In this document: piece after piece, positions 34,162-42,880 of the stretch
Numbering within the stretch: the first letter of the stretch is position 1
Layout: each line of letters begins with the position of its first letter
Source: Parablautia muri
GTDB taxonomy: Bacteria > Bacillota > Clostridia > Lachnospirales > Lachnospiraceae
DNA: 64,000 nt
Direction of reading: 5' to 3'
Assembly (NCBI RefSeq): GCF_009917485.1
Contig: NZ_QZDT01000001.1
Span: forward strand, 248,001 to 312,000
The notes under the pieces: model-generated
What the model was told of the DNA's origin: nothing
Seen by the model: only the letters and a program-made list of their open reading frames with translations
Databases searched by the model: none
Program-made: the position numbers and the translations under genes

Positions 34162-35268
34162 TTAACTCCATAAATTTTTGCAATATCTATCTTCTGCTGC
34201 GCCAATAAACTTTTGGAGCTTGAGGGCTTTAAAAATACCAGACCGAATCAAATCAATAAAAGAGCAGGATATAAAAATGAGTGCCGCAATCAATAGTGTA
34301 GTGAGAATTCCCAGCAGAACAGGGAGCTTAGCCTGAAAAGAAAACCTTCCTTTTATCAGATAATTCCAAACAAAAGGATTGGCATGTATCAAATAAACAC
34401 TGAATGCCGCAGGAGAAAAACATTGAATTATTTTTGTTACTGTATGTCCAATATGGATTCGCTCAAAGGTTATTAATAAAAAGACACCGGACATGAGCAT
34501 CGTAATTGATGTATTGTTAAATAAATAATTTTGATCTATAAAGTTCAAAAATGCAAGGCTTTGAGATTCTATTATGAATTTAGACAGCCACGTTAAGGCA
34601 GTTACGGTAATATAACCCAGAAACATTGTGAGGGCGTTGCTTTTCTGAAATAATCCATATTTTCTGATATAACTGCCAATGATATATAATATAATCAGCC
34701 ACCATGCATTTGATGATGTCCCGAATACATCTTTATGAAACAATGTTGGCCAAAACGAAAATACAGATATGAGTGTAATCGTGACTGCCCGGTGTTGATT
34801 TTTCGTCATTTTGCTGATGGCCATATTAAGGATGGGTATAAAGAAAAACAGGGCAAAATATGCGGTAAAGTACCAGTAATAGCCGCGAGTTATGGGAAAT
34901 ACTGCTTTTATCCAGTCTTTCAGTAAGACCGCATCAGGAATCAATATGGAAAAGAGTAAGGTAATAGACAAAGTATAAAATACAACTCTTAACCATAACA
35001 TGACAATATTTTGATATTTATATTTTGCATATATACCGACATATCCTGAAATAAGAGCATAACAATTCACTGAGCAGTAAGCAGCAATTTCCAAAAACCA
35101 TGCAGCTTCGTATTGGATGGACCTTGGCTCTGCTGCTGCCAGTACGCCGCCCGGCCCTAATATATGTGCTACCACCACCATGAACATAGAAAGTATCCGC
35201 AAGGCATCTATACCATAATTGTGTTCAAGCATTCCCTTGTTTAAATCAATATTATTTTCATTTGTCAT
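34162..35268 (-). CDS. Acyltransferase-3 family membrane protein
   Basis: 368 residues from the ATG at 35266-35268 (minus), chosen because CGGAGGA lies just upstream and because YGIDALRILSMFMVVVAHIL, the family's N-terminal segment with the catalytic His at the end of the first membrane helix, follows shortly after. A longer in-frame version would start at 35493 without support. About ten membrane segments. Family members transfer acetyl or succinyl groups to sugars of surface glycans or antibiotics. The gene is visibly A+T-rich compared with its neighbours, suggesting separate ancestry. A second member of the family lies at 55247. Confidence 0.85.
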   Translation of the reverse strand: MTNENNIDLNKGMLEHNYGIDALRILSMFMVVVAHILGPGGVLAAAEPRSIQYEAAWFLEIAAYCSVNCYALISGYVGIYAKYKYQNIVMLWLRVVFYTLSITLLFSILIPDAVLLKDWIKAVFPITRGYYWYFTAYFALFFFIPILNMAISKMTKNQHRAVTITLISVFSFWPTLFHKDVFGTSSNAWWLIILYIIGSYIRKYGLFQKSNALTMFLGYITVTALTWLSKFIIESQSLAFLNFIDQNYLFNNTSITMLMSGVFLLITFERIHIGHTVTKIIQCFSPAAFSVYLIHANPFVWNYLIKGRFSFQAKLPVLLGILTTLLIAALIFISCSFIDLIRSGIFKALKLQKFIGAAEDRYCKNLWS

Positions 35269-35593
35269 AATAATCCTCCGTATTTTGTATGATGCAGAGA
35301 TTTTGGCGAAAGGGCAGATTTCCTGTATGTAAACACTGGTTTTCCATGACAGATGAGGCCCCAATTTGCGCTTTCTTTCTATTCTATCATGGAAAGAGAA
35401 TATGAACAAATGTTTTGTGGTTTTTGTATTTTGCGCTAGAAAAATACCTATATCCAAAATCAATGAAATAGTGTAAAATAAAAAACATAGCAATTTTACG
35501 ACACATTCGGAGGAAAAGTCTGGAAATAAATTTCCAAACTATCTATTTACGCAGTACCGTAGGTAAAGCTTGCGGTATGCAGGGGGTATGAGA
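35269..35593 (+). other. 325-base divergent intergenic region before the Na/Pi cotransporter
   Basis: It holds no gene. Visible are a TAAAAT at about 35475 as a possible plus-strand -10 box, a small hairpin TGGAAA/TTTCCA around 35520-35535, and the leader element at 35557-35590. The minus-strand part supplies the ribosome site of the acyltransferase gene. Confidence 0.5.
35557..35590 (+). repeat. Recurring leader element, copy before the Na/Pi cotransporter
   Basis: Hairpin CCGTAGGT (35557-35564), loop AAA, GCTTGCGG (35568-35575), then TATGCAGGGGGTATG carrying the ribosome binding site. Over 34 bases it matches the copy at 58238-58271 at 29 positions. Two of the differences (T versus C at stem positions 4 and 8) exchange T-G for C-G pairs and so keep the stem. 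Confidence 0.65.
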
Positions 35594-37366
35594 ATGGATA
35601 TCTTTAGTGTACTGACTATGATAGGCGGCCTGGCGCTGTTTCTGTATGGAATGGATGTACTGGGCGATGGCCTGAAAAAAGCGTCCGGCGGTAAATTAGA
35701 AATTATTTTGGAGAAGCTTACAGCCAATAAGCTGATGGCAATTCTCTTAGGCGCAGGCGTGACGGCAATTATCCAGTCATCTTCTGCTACAACCGTTATG
35801 GTAGTTGGCTTTGTAAACTCGGGGATTATGAAGCTTGGCCAGGCAGTAGGGGTTATTTTGGGGGCAAATGTGGGAACCACTGTGACAGCCTGGCTTCTGA
35901 GTCTGACAGGGGTGGAGGGTTCAAGTCTTTTTTTCCAGCTTCTGAAACCATCTTCTTTTTCACCGATTCTGGCAATTGCAGGTGTGATTATGATGAGCAT
36001 GTGCAAGCGGGAAAAACATAAGGTGGCCGCAACAATTATGATCGGTTTTGCGGTACTCATGTTTGGAATGGATACTATGTCCAATACCGTAAAGCCATTG
36101 GCGGAAAATCCTGATTTTATTGATATCCTGCTTATGTTTTCCAATCCGGTTCTGGGTATGCTGATTGGACTTGTGCTTACGGCGATTATTCAGTCATCTT
36201 CCGCGTCCGTAGGTATTTTGCAGGCGCTATGTGTATCCGGAGCAGTCAGCTATTCAACGGCGATTCCTATTATTATGGGCCAGAATGTGGGTGACTGTGT
36301 GGCGGCGATGATTTCCAGTGCCAGCGCAGGCAAACAGGCAAAAAGGGCGGCTTTCATTGGTCTTTATTACAAAGTAATAAAAGTAGTAGCCTTTATGGTA
36401 AATTTTTATACATTGAATGCGGTGTTTCATTTTCAGTTTTTGGATAAGACAGCAAGCGCAATAGGAGTTGCTGTAATACATACGACATTTAATATAGTGG
36501 CAGTAGTGGCTATGTATCCCTTTACATGGGTTCTGGAAAAGCTGGCTTACTTGACAATTCCTGAAAGTGATGAAGAAATACGGCCGGTAACGCCAGCTAA
36601 AATGGAAATTCAGATTCTGGATGCCAGATTTTTAAATACCCCAAGAGTAGCGCTTGAGCAGTGTAAAAACGCGGCGATTGATATGGCGAATTATGCAAAG
36701 GACGGATTGTTTCTTGCCATGGAGCTGTTTAACAAATTTGACCAGAAAGGGGCAGATAAAGTAATAGAATTAGAAAATTTAGTGGATCATTATGAGGACG
36801 AGCTGAGTACATATCTGGTGAAAATAAGCAGTAAGCACCTTACGGAAAAAGACAGCCAGGAGCTTACCATACTTTTGCACTGCATTGGAGATTTCGAGAG
36901 GATTTCCGACCATGCTGTCAATATTATGGAATCCGCTAAAGAAATGTATGAAAAAGATCTAACCTTCTCTAAAAAAGCAGTAGAGGAGCTGAGGGTTTTT
37001 TCAGAGGCTGTGAGGGACATTATCAATACTTCGATTCAGGTATTCCGTGAAGAAGATTTGCAGTTGGCAAACATAGTGGAGCCTATGGAGGAGCTGATTG
37101 ATTATCTGAACTCTGAGATTAAAAAGCGCCATGTTAAGAGACTGCGTAAGGGTAAGTGTACGATTGAAATGGGCTTTATTCTTTCAGATATTTCGACTAA
37201 TTATGAGAGAGTGTCAGATCATTGTTCTAACATTGCTCTTTGTCTATTACAGTTAAATGAGGAAAATTTTGGTACCCATGAATTTCAGGAGCATTTGACC
37301 AATAAAAATAACGCTGTGTTTTTAGCAGAGGTAAAAAGGCTTCAGGAGCAGTATAAACTGCCTTAA
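35594..37366 (+). CDS. Na/Pi cotransporter family protein with C-terminal PhoU-like domain
   Basis: 590 residues. The membrane part has the inverted repeat hallmark QSSSA twice, at residues 61-65 and again near 199-203, as in NptA/YjbB-type sodium-phosphate carriers. A PhoU-like helical domain fills roughly residues 345-560 (NAAIDMANYAKDG, then GDFERISDHAVNIME, and SDISTNYERVSDHCSNIA). Bacterial members move phosphate with sodium, some as exporters. The ATG at 35594 has AGGGGG 8 bases upstream; the ATG at 35588 is too close to it. No pst or pho genes are nearby. Confidence 0.93.
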   Translation: MDIFSVLTMIGGLALFLYGMDVLGDGLKKASGGKLEIILEKLTANKLMAILLGAGVTAIIQSSSATTVMVVGFVNSGIMKLGQAVGVILGANVGTTVTAWLLSLTGVEGSSLFFQLLKPSSFSPILAIAGVIMMSMCKREKHKVAATIMIGFAVLMFGMDTMSNTVKPLAENPDFIDILLMFSNPVLGMLIGLVLTAIIQSSSASVGILQALCVSGAVSYSTAIPIIMGQNVGDCVAAMISSASAGKQAKRAAFIGLYYKVIKVVAFMVNFYTLNAVFHFQFLDKTASAIGVAVIHTTFNIVAVVAMYPFTWVLEKLAYLTIPESDEEIRPVTPAKMEIQILDARFLNTPRVALEQCKNAAIDMANYAKDGLFLAMELFNKFDQKGADKVIELENLVDHYEDELSTYLVKISSKHLTEKDSQELTILLHCIGDFERISDHAVNIMESAKEMYEKDLTFSKKAVEELRVFSEAVRDIINTSIQVFREEDLQLANIVEPMEELIDYLNSEIKKRHVKRLRKGKCTIEMGFILSDISTNYERVSDHCSNIALCLLQLNEENFGTHEFQEHLTNKNNAVFLAEVKRLQEQYKLP

Positions 37367-37453
37367 AAACGCTTTAAAGTCCGTTTTATAGGACTGCCAT
37401 AATGTTATTCTGATTATAACAGGAAATAAATCAGAATGACTGGAGGCAGAAAT

Positions 37454-37555
37454 ATGAAAGGCTATGTTGTAAATAATGGATACATGGGACTGGTAGATGG
37501 AAGATATATGCTGTTTGCCAGCGAGGAAGACTATCTGGAGTATATGGAAGAATAA
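37454..37555 (+). CDS. Conserved-looking microprotein (33 aa)
   Basis: ATG at 37454 with GGAGG at 37442-37446 (7-base gap) and a stop at 37553-37555, ending 2 bases before the next gene. The product starts MKGYVVNNGYMGLVDGRYML and ends in acidic SEEDYLEYMEE. It has no membrane segment and no signal. The ribosome site, codon use and tight spacing to the glycosylase gene argue for real translation. No function is known to me; it may also couple translation into the downstream gene. Confidence 0.7.
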   Translation: MKGYVVNNGYMGLVDGRYMLFASEEDYLEYMEE

Positions 37556-37557
37556 AT

Positions 37558-38091
37558 ATGGGGAAACGAATGGGCAGGAAGGCGCTGAGCCGCTCCGCTA
37601 AGGAGTTAGCACCAGAGCTTCTGGGCAAACTGCTATGCAGAAAAACAGATAAAGGCGTTCTCAAATATAGAATTATGGAAACAGAATGCTATTGCGGCGA
37701 GAAGGACACAGCCTGTCATGCCAGCAGGGGAAAGACGGAGCGGACGAAGGTTCTGTATGAAAAGGGCGGAACAGCATATGTATATCTTTGTTATGGCATA
37801 CATGCTTTGTTTAATGTGGTGAGCGGGAAGGAAGGACATCCGGAGGCAGTACTGATTCGTGGTGTTACAGGTTATAATGGGCCAGGCAAGCTTACCAGGG
37901 CTATGGAGATAGACAGGACACTGAATGAGGAGGATATGGTGACTTCTCATCTGTTGTGGCTGGAGGATGATGGATATAAGCCTGAATATGTGGCGGCAAA
38001 GAGAGTGGGAATCGATTATGCCACGGAAGAATACAGAAATATTTTGTGGCGGTTCATTGTAAAAGATGGTGCCTATAAGCCGGCGAAATAG
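37558..38091 (+). CDS. DNA-3-methyladenine glycosylase, MPG/AAG family
   Basis: 177 residues of the eukaryotic-type alkyladenine glycosylase family (base excision repair of 3-methyladenine, hypoxanthine and ethenoadenine). Motifs are ELAPELLGKLLCRK, the catalytic-Glu region MEYxx-like RIMETECYCGEKD, then DTACHASRGKTER, YVYLCYGIHALFNVV and GPGKLTRAMEI. It is somewhat short for the family (usually about 190-200). It follows the microprotein by 2 bases and is probably cotranscribed with it. Confidence 0.92.
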   Translation: MGKRMGRKALSRSAKELAPELLGKLLCRKTDKGVLKYRIMETECYCGEKDTACHASRGKTERTKVLYEKGGTAYVYLCYGIHALFNVVSGKEGHPEAVLIRGVTGYNGPGKLTRAMEIDRTLNEEDMVTSHLLWLEDDGYKPEYVAAKRVGIDYATEEYRNILWRFIVKDGAYKPAK

Positions 38092-38190
38092 GCAGGATAA
38101 ATTTTGCCAGTAACATTGCGTTTTGGGACAGGCTGTAAAGGCATGGCAGATTGGGCCTAGAGTTTACGAAAGAAGAAGGTTGGGCTGAAA

Positions 38191-38838
38191 ATGCAGATCA
38201 TATATGGAACGGGAAATGACGCTAAAATAACATACATGCAAAGAGCATTAAGGGACATACCCTGTGAAATAATTGGACTTAAGGATGCGGCTAATGCAAG
38301 GGGAATTGTGATACCGGAGGTGAAAGAAGCAGGGAGGACACCTCTTGAAAATGCAAGGCTGAAGGCGGAGGGTTATTTTCAGATTTTTAAATGTCCGGTG
38401 TTTTCCTGTGACAGCGGACTCTACTTGTGGAATCATGCCTCAGGGGATATGCTGCCTGAGAGCCTGCAGCCGGGGATTCATGTGCGGGGTGGGGGCGAGG
38501 TAAGGCTCAGCGATGAAGAACTGATTCAGCATTATACTGCTCTGGTAAAGGAATACGGACTGGTGAGAGGCAGATACAAAAATGCTATCTGCCTGATTTG
38601 GGACGAGCAGTGCAGAGAAGAAAGCATGGAGGAGGATTTGTGGGGAGAATCTTTTCTTTTTACGGGTGTTCCCCATAAGAAAAGGGTGTCCGGTTTCCCA
38701 CTTGACAGCATTTCTTTGGATATTGAAACCCACAGCTATTTTTATGACTTAGAAGATAGTGCTCAGGATGATATAGTTTCGGAAGATGGATTTGTTCGTT
38801 TTTTTCGTAATTTTATGGAGAAATATCAAATTTTATGA
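38191..38838 (+). CDS. HAM1/RdgB-like non-canonical purine NTP pyrophosphatase
   Basis: 215 residues with the HAM1-type N terminus IIYGTGNDAKITYMQRAL, then EAGRTPLENARLKAEGYF and CDSGLYL, which correspond to the substrate-binding and catalytic-Asp segments of ITPase/RdgB. The C-terminal half is divergent from the housekeeping RdgB, so it may be a paralogue with different substrates. The expected role is hydrolysis of ITP/XTP or related nucleotides to monophosphates. Next to an alkyladenine glycosylase that removes hypoxanthine, a joint role in purine-damage control is plausible but inferred. Confidence 0.78.
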   Translation: MQIIYGTGNDAKITYMQRALRDIPCEIIGLKDAANARGIVIPEVKEAGRTPLENARLKAEGYFQIFKCPVFSCDSGLYLWNHASGDMLPESLQPGIHVRGGGEVRLSDEELIQHYTALVKEYGLVRGRYKNAICLIWDEQCREESMEEDLWGESFLFTGVPHKKRVSGFPLDSISLDIETHSYFYDLEDSAQDDIVSEDGFVRFFRNFMEKYQIL

Positions 38839-38882
38839 CATAAATAATGTATAATGCGATGAATTACAACTATTCACGGAAT

Positions 38883-38910
38883 TTGACATAATTTATACTA
38901 TAATTACTAT
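38883..38910 (+). promoter_or_regulatory. Promoter of the Spo0A-domain gene
   Basis: TTGACA at 38883-38888, 16 bp, TACTAT at 38905-38910. An alternative TATAAT at 38899-38904 is too close to this -35. TTTGACA here is also one mismatch from an inverted 0A box (reverse complement TGTCAAA versus TGTCGAA), which hints at possible control by a Spo0A-type protein. Confidence 0.45.
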
Positions 38911-38946
38911 TAAAAACAAATCTTGAGAAACAAGGGAGCGTAAATT

Positions 38947-39363
38947 ATGCGGGAAAAAGACGATAAGAAAATAGAGCAGATGGTGTCTGACATGATGCTT
39001 GATATCGGTGTGCCAGCACATTTGAAGGGATACAGGTATGTGCGCAGTGCGGTGCTTATGGCAGAGGAGGATATGAAAGTGGTGGGAAGTGTTACCAAAC
39101 TGCTTTACCCGGAAATTGCGAAGCAGTATAATACCACAGATGGGAAGGTTGAGAGAGCCATACGCAATGCAATTGAAATTTCATGGGAGAGAGGAAACAA
39201 GAAGACTTTTGAAGTGCTTTTTGGTTATTGCTGTGAAAATGGAAAGGCGAGACCTACCAACAGTGAATACATAGCGGTAATTGCTGATATGATCAGAATA
39301 CAGTTAAATGAGGAGAAGAAAGAGAAAGAACAGAAGATAGATGGAAAGGAGCATGGTTATTAA
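38947..39363 (+). CDS. Stand-alone Spo0A C-terminal DNA-binding-domain protein
   Basis: 138 residues made almost entirely of the Spo0A effector domain: IGVPAHLKGYRYVRSAVLMA, then VTKLLYPEIAKQYNTT, KVERAIRNAIEISWERG, and KARPTNSEYIAVIADMIRI. These match the helix-turn-helix and sigma-A-contacting parts of Spo0A. No receiver domain and no phosphorylation Asp precede it; the ATG at 38947 follows AGGGAG and an own promoter. It should be a phosphorylation-independent DNA-binding protein. The stop abuts the ATG of pseC without a gap, so it is probably cotranscribed with, and may regulate, the glycan locus. Confidence 0.88.
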   Translation: MREKDDKKIEQMVSDMMLDIGVPAHLKGYRYVRSAVLMAEEDMKVVGSVTKLLYPEIAKQYNTTDGKVERAIRNAIEISWERGNKKTFEVLFGYCCENGKARPTNSEYIAVIADMIRIQLNEEKKEKEQKIDGKEHGY

Positions 39364-40575
39364 ATGGACAGACCGGCAATATCAGGAGGAGCTCCCATTC
39401 GGGATAAGAAAATATATTACGGGCATCAATACATTGATCAGGCGGATATACAAGCTGTAGTGGATGTGCTGAAAAGTGATTATCTTACCTGTGGCCCTAA
39501 GATAGGAGAGCTGGAGGAAAAGCTGTGCAAAATAACAGGTGCAAAATATGCGGTGGTATGCAGCAATGGAACTGCTGCACTGCACTTGGCTTGTCTGGCA
39601 GCCGGAATAAAAGAGGGGGATGAGGTGATTACCACGCCGATTACCTTTGCGGCGTCAGCTAACTGTGCGCTTTACTGTGGCGCAAAGCCGGTTTTTGCGG
39701 ATATTAACGAGGAAACCTATAATATTGATCCGGAACAAGTAAAGAAGCTGACCAGTGAAAAAACAAGAGCTGTAGTGGCTGTGGATTTTACAGGACAGTC
39801 GGTAGAGCTTGGCAGTTTACTTGCCCATTGCCATGCAAACAATATGGTATTGATAGAGGATGGGGCGCATGTAATTGGAACGCGCTACAAGGGACAGTGC
39901 AATGGTTCTATTGCGGATATGACGACTTTAAGCTTTCATCCGGTGAAGACGGTTACCTGTGGGGAGGGCGGTGCGGTCCTCACCAACAAGGAAGAATTTT
40001 ATAAGAAACTGATTTTGTACCGCGCCCATGGTATTACAAGAGATCCACAGCAGATGTACCATGAACCGGAGGGATCATGGTATTATGAGCAGATTGCACT
40101 TGGCATGAATTATCGTCTAACAGATATACAGGCAGCTTTGCTAATCAGCCAGCTTGATAAGCTTCCTGTGTTTTCTGCAAGGAGAAAGGAAATCGTGACG
40201 GCTTATGATGAAGCTTTTGGCAAATTGCCTCAGCTTGTGGTACAAAAAGAAATACCGGAATCAGATACCACAAGGCATCTGTATATTTTACGGCTGAATC
40301 CGTCAAAGCTGTGTATAAACCGGAAACAGTTTTTTGAGGCTTTGGATGCGGAAAATATTTGCTGTAATGTACACTACATTCCTACTTACTATTTTCCATA
40401 TTATGAAAAGCTGGGATATCAAAGAGGACTTTGCCCGAAAGCGGAAAAGCTGTATGAGGAAATGATCAGTCTGCCGCTTTATTATGCTATGACAGATCAG
40501 GATGTGGAAGATGTAATCAAAGCCGTTACCAGAATCGCAGAATATTTTAATGTGGAGAATTCGGATGAAACTTAG
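39364..40575 (+). CDS. pseC: Pseudaminic acid pathway aminotransferase PseC
   Basis: 403-residue DegT/DnrJ/EryC1/StrS aminotransferase. PLP Lys195 lies in LSFHPVKTVTCGEGGAV, and the N terminus GGAPIRDKKIYYGHQYIDQ plus VDFTGQSVEL are PseC-like. PseC converts UDP-2-acetamido-2,6-dideoxy-arabino-hexos-4-ulose into the 4-amino-L-altrose sugar. The preceding enzyme PseB is not in the window and must be encoded elsewhere. The gene begins directly after the Spo0A-domain gene and overlaps the following glycosyltransferase by 11 bases. Confidence 0.9.
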   Translation: MDRPAISGGAPIRDKKIYYGHQYIDQADIQAVVDVLKSDYLTCGPKIGELEEKLCKITGAKYAVVCSNGTAALHLACLAAGIKEGDEVITTPITFAASANCALYCGAKPVFADINEETYNIDPEQVKKLTSEKTRAVVAVDFTGQSVELGSLLAHCHANNMVLIEDGAHVIGTRYKGQCNGSIADMTTLSFHPVKTVTCGEGGAVLTNKEEFYKKLILYRAHGITRDPQQMYHEPEGSWYYEQIALGMNYRLTDIQAALLISQLDKLPVFSARRKEIVTAYDEAFGKLPQLVVQKEIPESDTTRHLYILRLNPSKLCINRKQFFEALDAENICCNVHYIPTYYFPYYEKLGYQRGLCPKAEKLYEEMISLPLYYAMTDQDVEDVIKAVTRIAEYFNVENSDET

Positions 40576-41605
40576 TGTAATTGTACCCGTTTATAATATG
40601 GCGGCCGGGGACAAGCTTACCTGGTGTATTGATTCACTGGTCCATCAGACCATATCAGATTACGAGATTATTGCTGTGGATGACTGTTCCACGGATCATT
40701 CCCTGGAGATACTGCGCGATTATGAACGCAGATACCCGGATAAATTTTATGTGATAGCTTCAAAGGAAAACAAAAAGCAGGGGGGAGCTAAAAACCTGGG
40801 TTTGGAAAGGGCTAAGGGAGATTGGATAGGATTTATTGATAGTGATGACTGGATTACTCCGGATTTTTACGAAAAGCTTTTGGCTCAGGCAGAGGAGACC
40901 GGAGCAGATATGGTGGGATGCGATTATCACCTGACAAGTGAGCACAGCATGGAAATAGGGCAGATTGTACATAACAATAAGCCGTCACAGACCGGAGTCC
41001 TTACAAAAGAAAAGTATAAATCACTTATTTTAGACAGTGGCAGCCTTGTGGTGAAAATCTATCGGCGTCATATTATTCTTGACTTTCCAAACCGCTTTCC
41101 GGAGCATATTTTTTATGAAGATAATGCAATTAGTAATTCATGGATGCTCCGAGCGAAGCATTTTGAATATTTAGAAGAACCTCTTTATTATTATTATCAG
41201 CATGATAACTCCACGGTTCACACCATAACCAAAAAACGCTGTGAGGATCGGATGGAAGCAGCAAGGGTTATGGTTAAGGAGGCAAAGGAGTTTGGCTATC
41301 TGGAAGAATTCTATGCTGAGATAGAGAGCAGTTTCACCACACTGTTTTATGTAAATACCTTGTTTTCTTATATGTCAGGGGTGAAAAAGAAGGAATATGG
41401 CTTTGTAAAAGCTATGGGCCGGGAGATGCAGGAAACATTTCCCGGATTTATGAAAAATCCATATTATCTGGAGCGGGTTCATGCAGAGGAGAGGAAGCTT
41501 ATCAAAATGCATATGAGGTCTACAATGTATTTTATGGCTTATTATAAATTATTATGGGGATATCGAAACCTTCGGCAAAAGCTTAAGGGGAGCGGAAAGA
41601 AATGA
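40565..41605 (+). CDS. Family 2 glycosyltransferase
   Basis: 346 residues, GT-A fold: MKLSVIVPVYN at the N terminus, VDDCSTDHSLE, and the DxD-type motif FIDSDDW. The C-terminal part is helical and basic without clear membrane spans, so it is a peripheral enzyme. The ATG at 40565 has GGAG 8 bases upstream and overlaps the pseC end. It is followed by a 4-base ATGA overlap with the ATP-grasp gene. The donor and acceptor sugars are not known. Confidence 0.88.
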   Translation: MKLSVIVPVYNMAAGDKLTWCIDSLVHQTISDYEIIAVDDCSTDHSLEILRDYERRYPDKFYVIASKENKKQGGAKNLGLERAKGDWIGFIDSDDWITPDFYEKLLAQAEETGADMVGCDYHLTSEHSMEIGQIVHNNKPSQTGVLTKEKYKSLILDSGSLVVKIYRRHIILDFPNRFPEHIFYEDNAISNSWMLRAKHFEYLEEPLYYYYQHDNSTVHTITKKRCEDRMEAARVMVKEAKEFGYLEEFYAEIESSFTTLFYVNTLFSYMSGVKKKEYGFVKAMGREMQETFPGFMKNPYYLERVHAEERKLIKMHMRSTMYFMAYYKLLWGYRNLRQKLKGSGKK

Positions 41606-42816
41606 AAGCAGCAATTATCGGCGCTGGCGGTGAGGCGCTTCACACAATCAAAAAGGCACATGAGCATGGTCTTAGCGTGGTGGCCCTGGATGGGAATCCA
41701 CAGGCGGAAGGCCTTAAGGCGGCAGACCAGAAGTTTGTAATAGATATTTCCAACGAAGATGTTACAATTGAAACCTTAAAAAGGGAGAGGCCGGATTTTG
41801 TGCTGACGGCGCCGATTGGGAGATATCTGACTACCATAGGGGCTGTCAATGACGCACTTGGCTTACCTGGGGTCAGCAAAGAGACAGCGGTATTATGTAC
41901 GGATAAGCTGAAGTTTCATGAAACATTAAGTAAAAAAAATCTGCGGAAATGTCATTGCTTTGGGATAGACGTAAGGGCTATAGCAGATACGGATGGAGAG
42001 ATATCTGAGGAAAGGGCATTTCAAATGGAGCATAGTGTGAAAAATGAATTTTTCGGGCTAACGTTTCCTGCTATTTTAAAGCCCAGATATGGCTCCGGGA
42101 GCAGAGGAATATATATGCTGGCTGATAAGCAGCAGCTAAAGGAGGCGCTTTGCGCTGTAGGCAGGGAGCCGTATGTGCTGGAGGAGTGCGTTGCCGGAGA
42201 GGAATATGGTGTAGATGGAGCAGTAACAAAAGATGGATTTTTTATGATTCTACTGCGCAAAAAAGAAAACACGCCACCACCTTCAAGGCAGGCAGTGGGG
42301 TACTTTTCCGTGCTGCCTGACGATAGTTTTTGGCAACAGGTAAAGAATTATATGGCGGAAGTGATTGCGTGCCTTGGATTAGAGGAATGTCTCCTTCATG
42401 CAGATGTGATCAGAACCGGCCAGGGCCCTTTTGTGGTGGAACTTTCCGCAAGGCCTTCCGGGCATAATCTACATAATTTGTTTACGCCTTTATGCACAGG
42501 AGTGGATATGGCGGAAGAATATATTAAATACAGAATGGGACTTCCCTATTGTTTTGAAGCTGCCTGTACAAAGCCGATGATGATTCATTATTTCGACATG
42601 CAGGGAACTGTAAGAGAGGTACCAGATCAAAACAGGGTGGAAATGGCTCTAAATGTAAAATTGGCGGCATGGCAATGTAACCTGAAAGAAGGGGATGAAT
42701 TGACAAACGTGTCAAATGGGCATTCTCTGATGGGGCGGGGCTTTTTTGTGTTGGAGGGTGAGGCGGATTCAGATTTACTTGTACAGGCTCAGCGCATTAA
42801 AAGTTTATTTTTGTAA
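41602..42816 (+). CDS. ATP-grasp ligase in the pseudaminic acid locus
   Basis: 404 residues. A Rossmann-like pre-ATP-grasp part (MKAAIIGAGGEALHTIKKA) is followed by the ATP-grasp core with FPAILKPRYGSGSRGIY and the metal site VVELSARPSGHNLHNLF. ATP-grasp ligases join a carboxylate, via an acyl-phosphate, to an amine. Adjacent genes make a diamino-nonulosonic acid, so the enzyme may attach an amino-acid-like acyl group to the sugar or its precursor. That is inference; a similar enzyme could act on another locus metabolite. It overlaps the upstream glycosyltransferase gene by 4 bases. Confidence 0.85.
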   Translation: MKAAIIGAGGEALHTIKKAHEHGLSVVALDGNPQAEGLKAADQKFVIDISNEDVTIETLKRERPDFVLTAPIGRYLTTIGAVNDALGLPGVSKETAVLCTDKLKFHETLSKKNLRKCHCFGIDVRAIADTDGEISEERAFQMEHSVKNEFFGLTFPAILKPRYGSGSRGIYMLADKQQLKEALCAVGREPYVLEECVAGEEYGVDGAVTKDGFFMILLRKKENTPPPSRQAVGYFSVLPDDSFWQQVKNYMAEVIACLGLEECLLHADVIRTGQGPFVVELSARPSGHNLHNLFTPLCTGVDMAEEYIKYRMGLPYCFEAACTKPMMIHYFDMQGTVREVPDQNRVEMALNVKLAAWQCNLKEGDELTNVSNGHSLMGRGFFVLEGEADSDLLVQAQRIKSLFL

Positions 42817-42880
42817 TATGTTTTTGGGTAAAGAGTTATGCTGATATTGCAAAGGATACGAATGATAGGGGGACGAAGCT

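Noticed and set aside
35269-35493. 75-residue N-terminal extension of the acyltransferase at 34162
   Set aside because: No ribosome site at 35493, and the family's N-terminal helix follows closely after the ATG at 35268, which has CGGAGGA.
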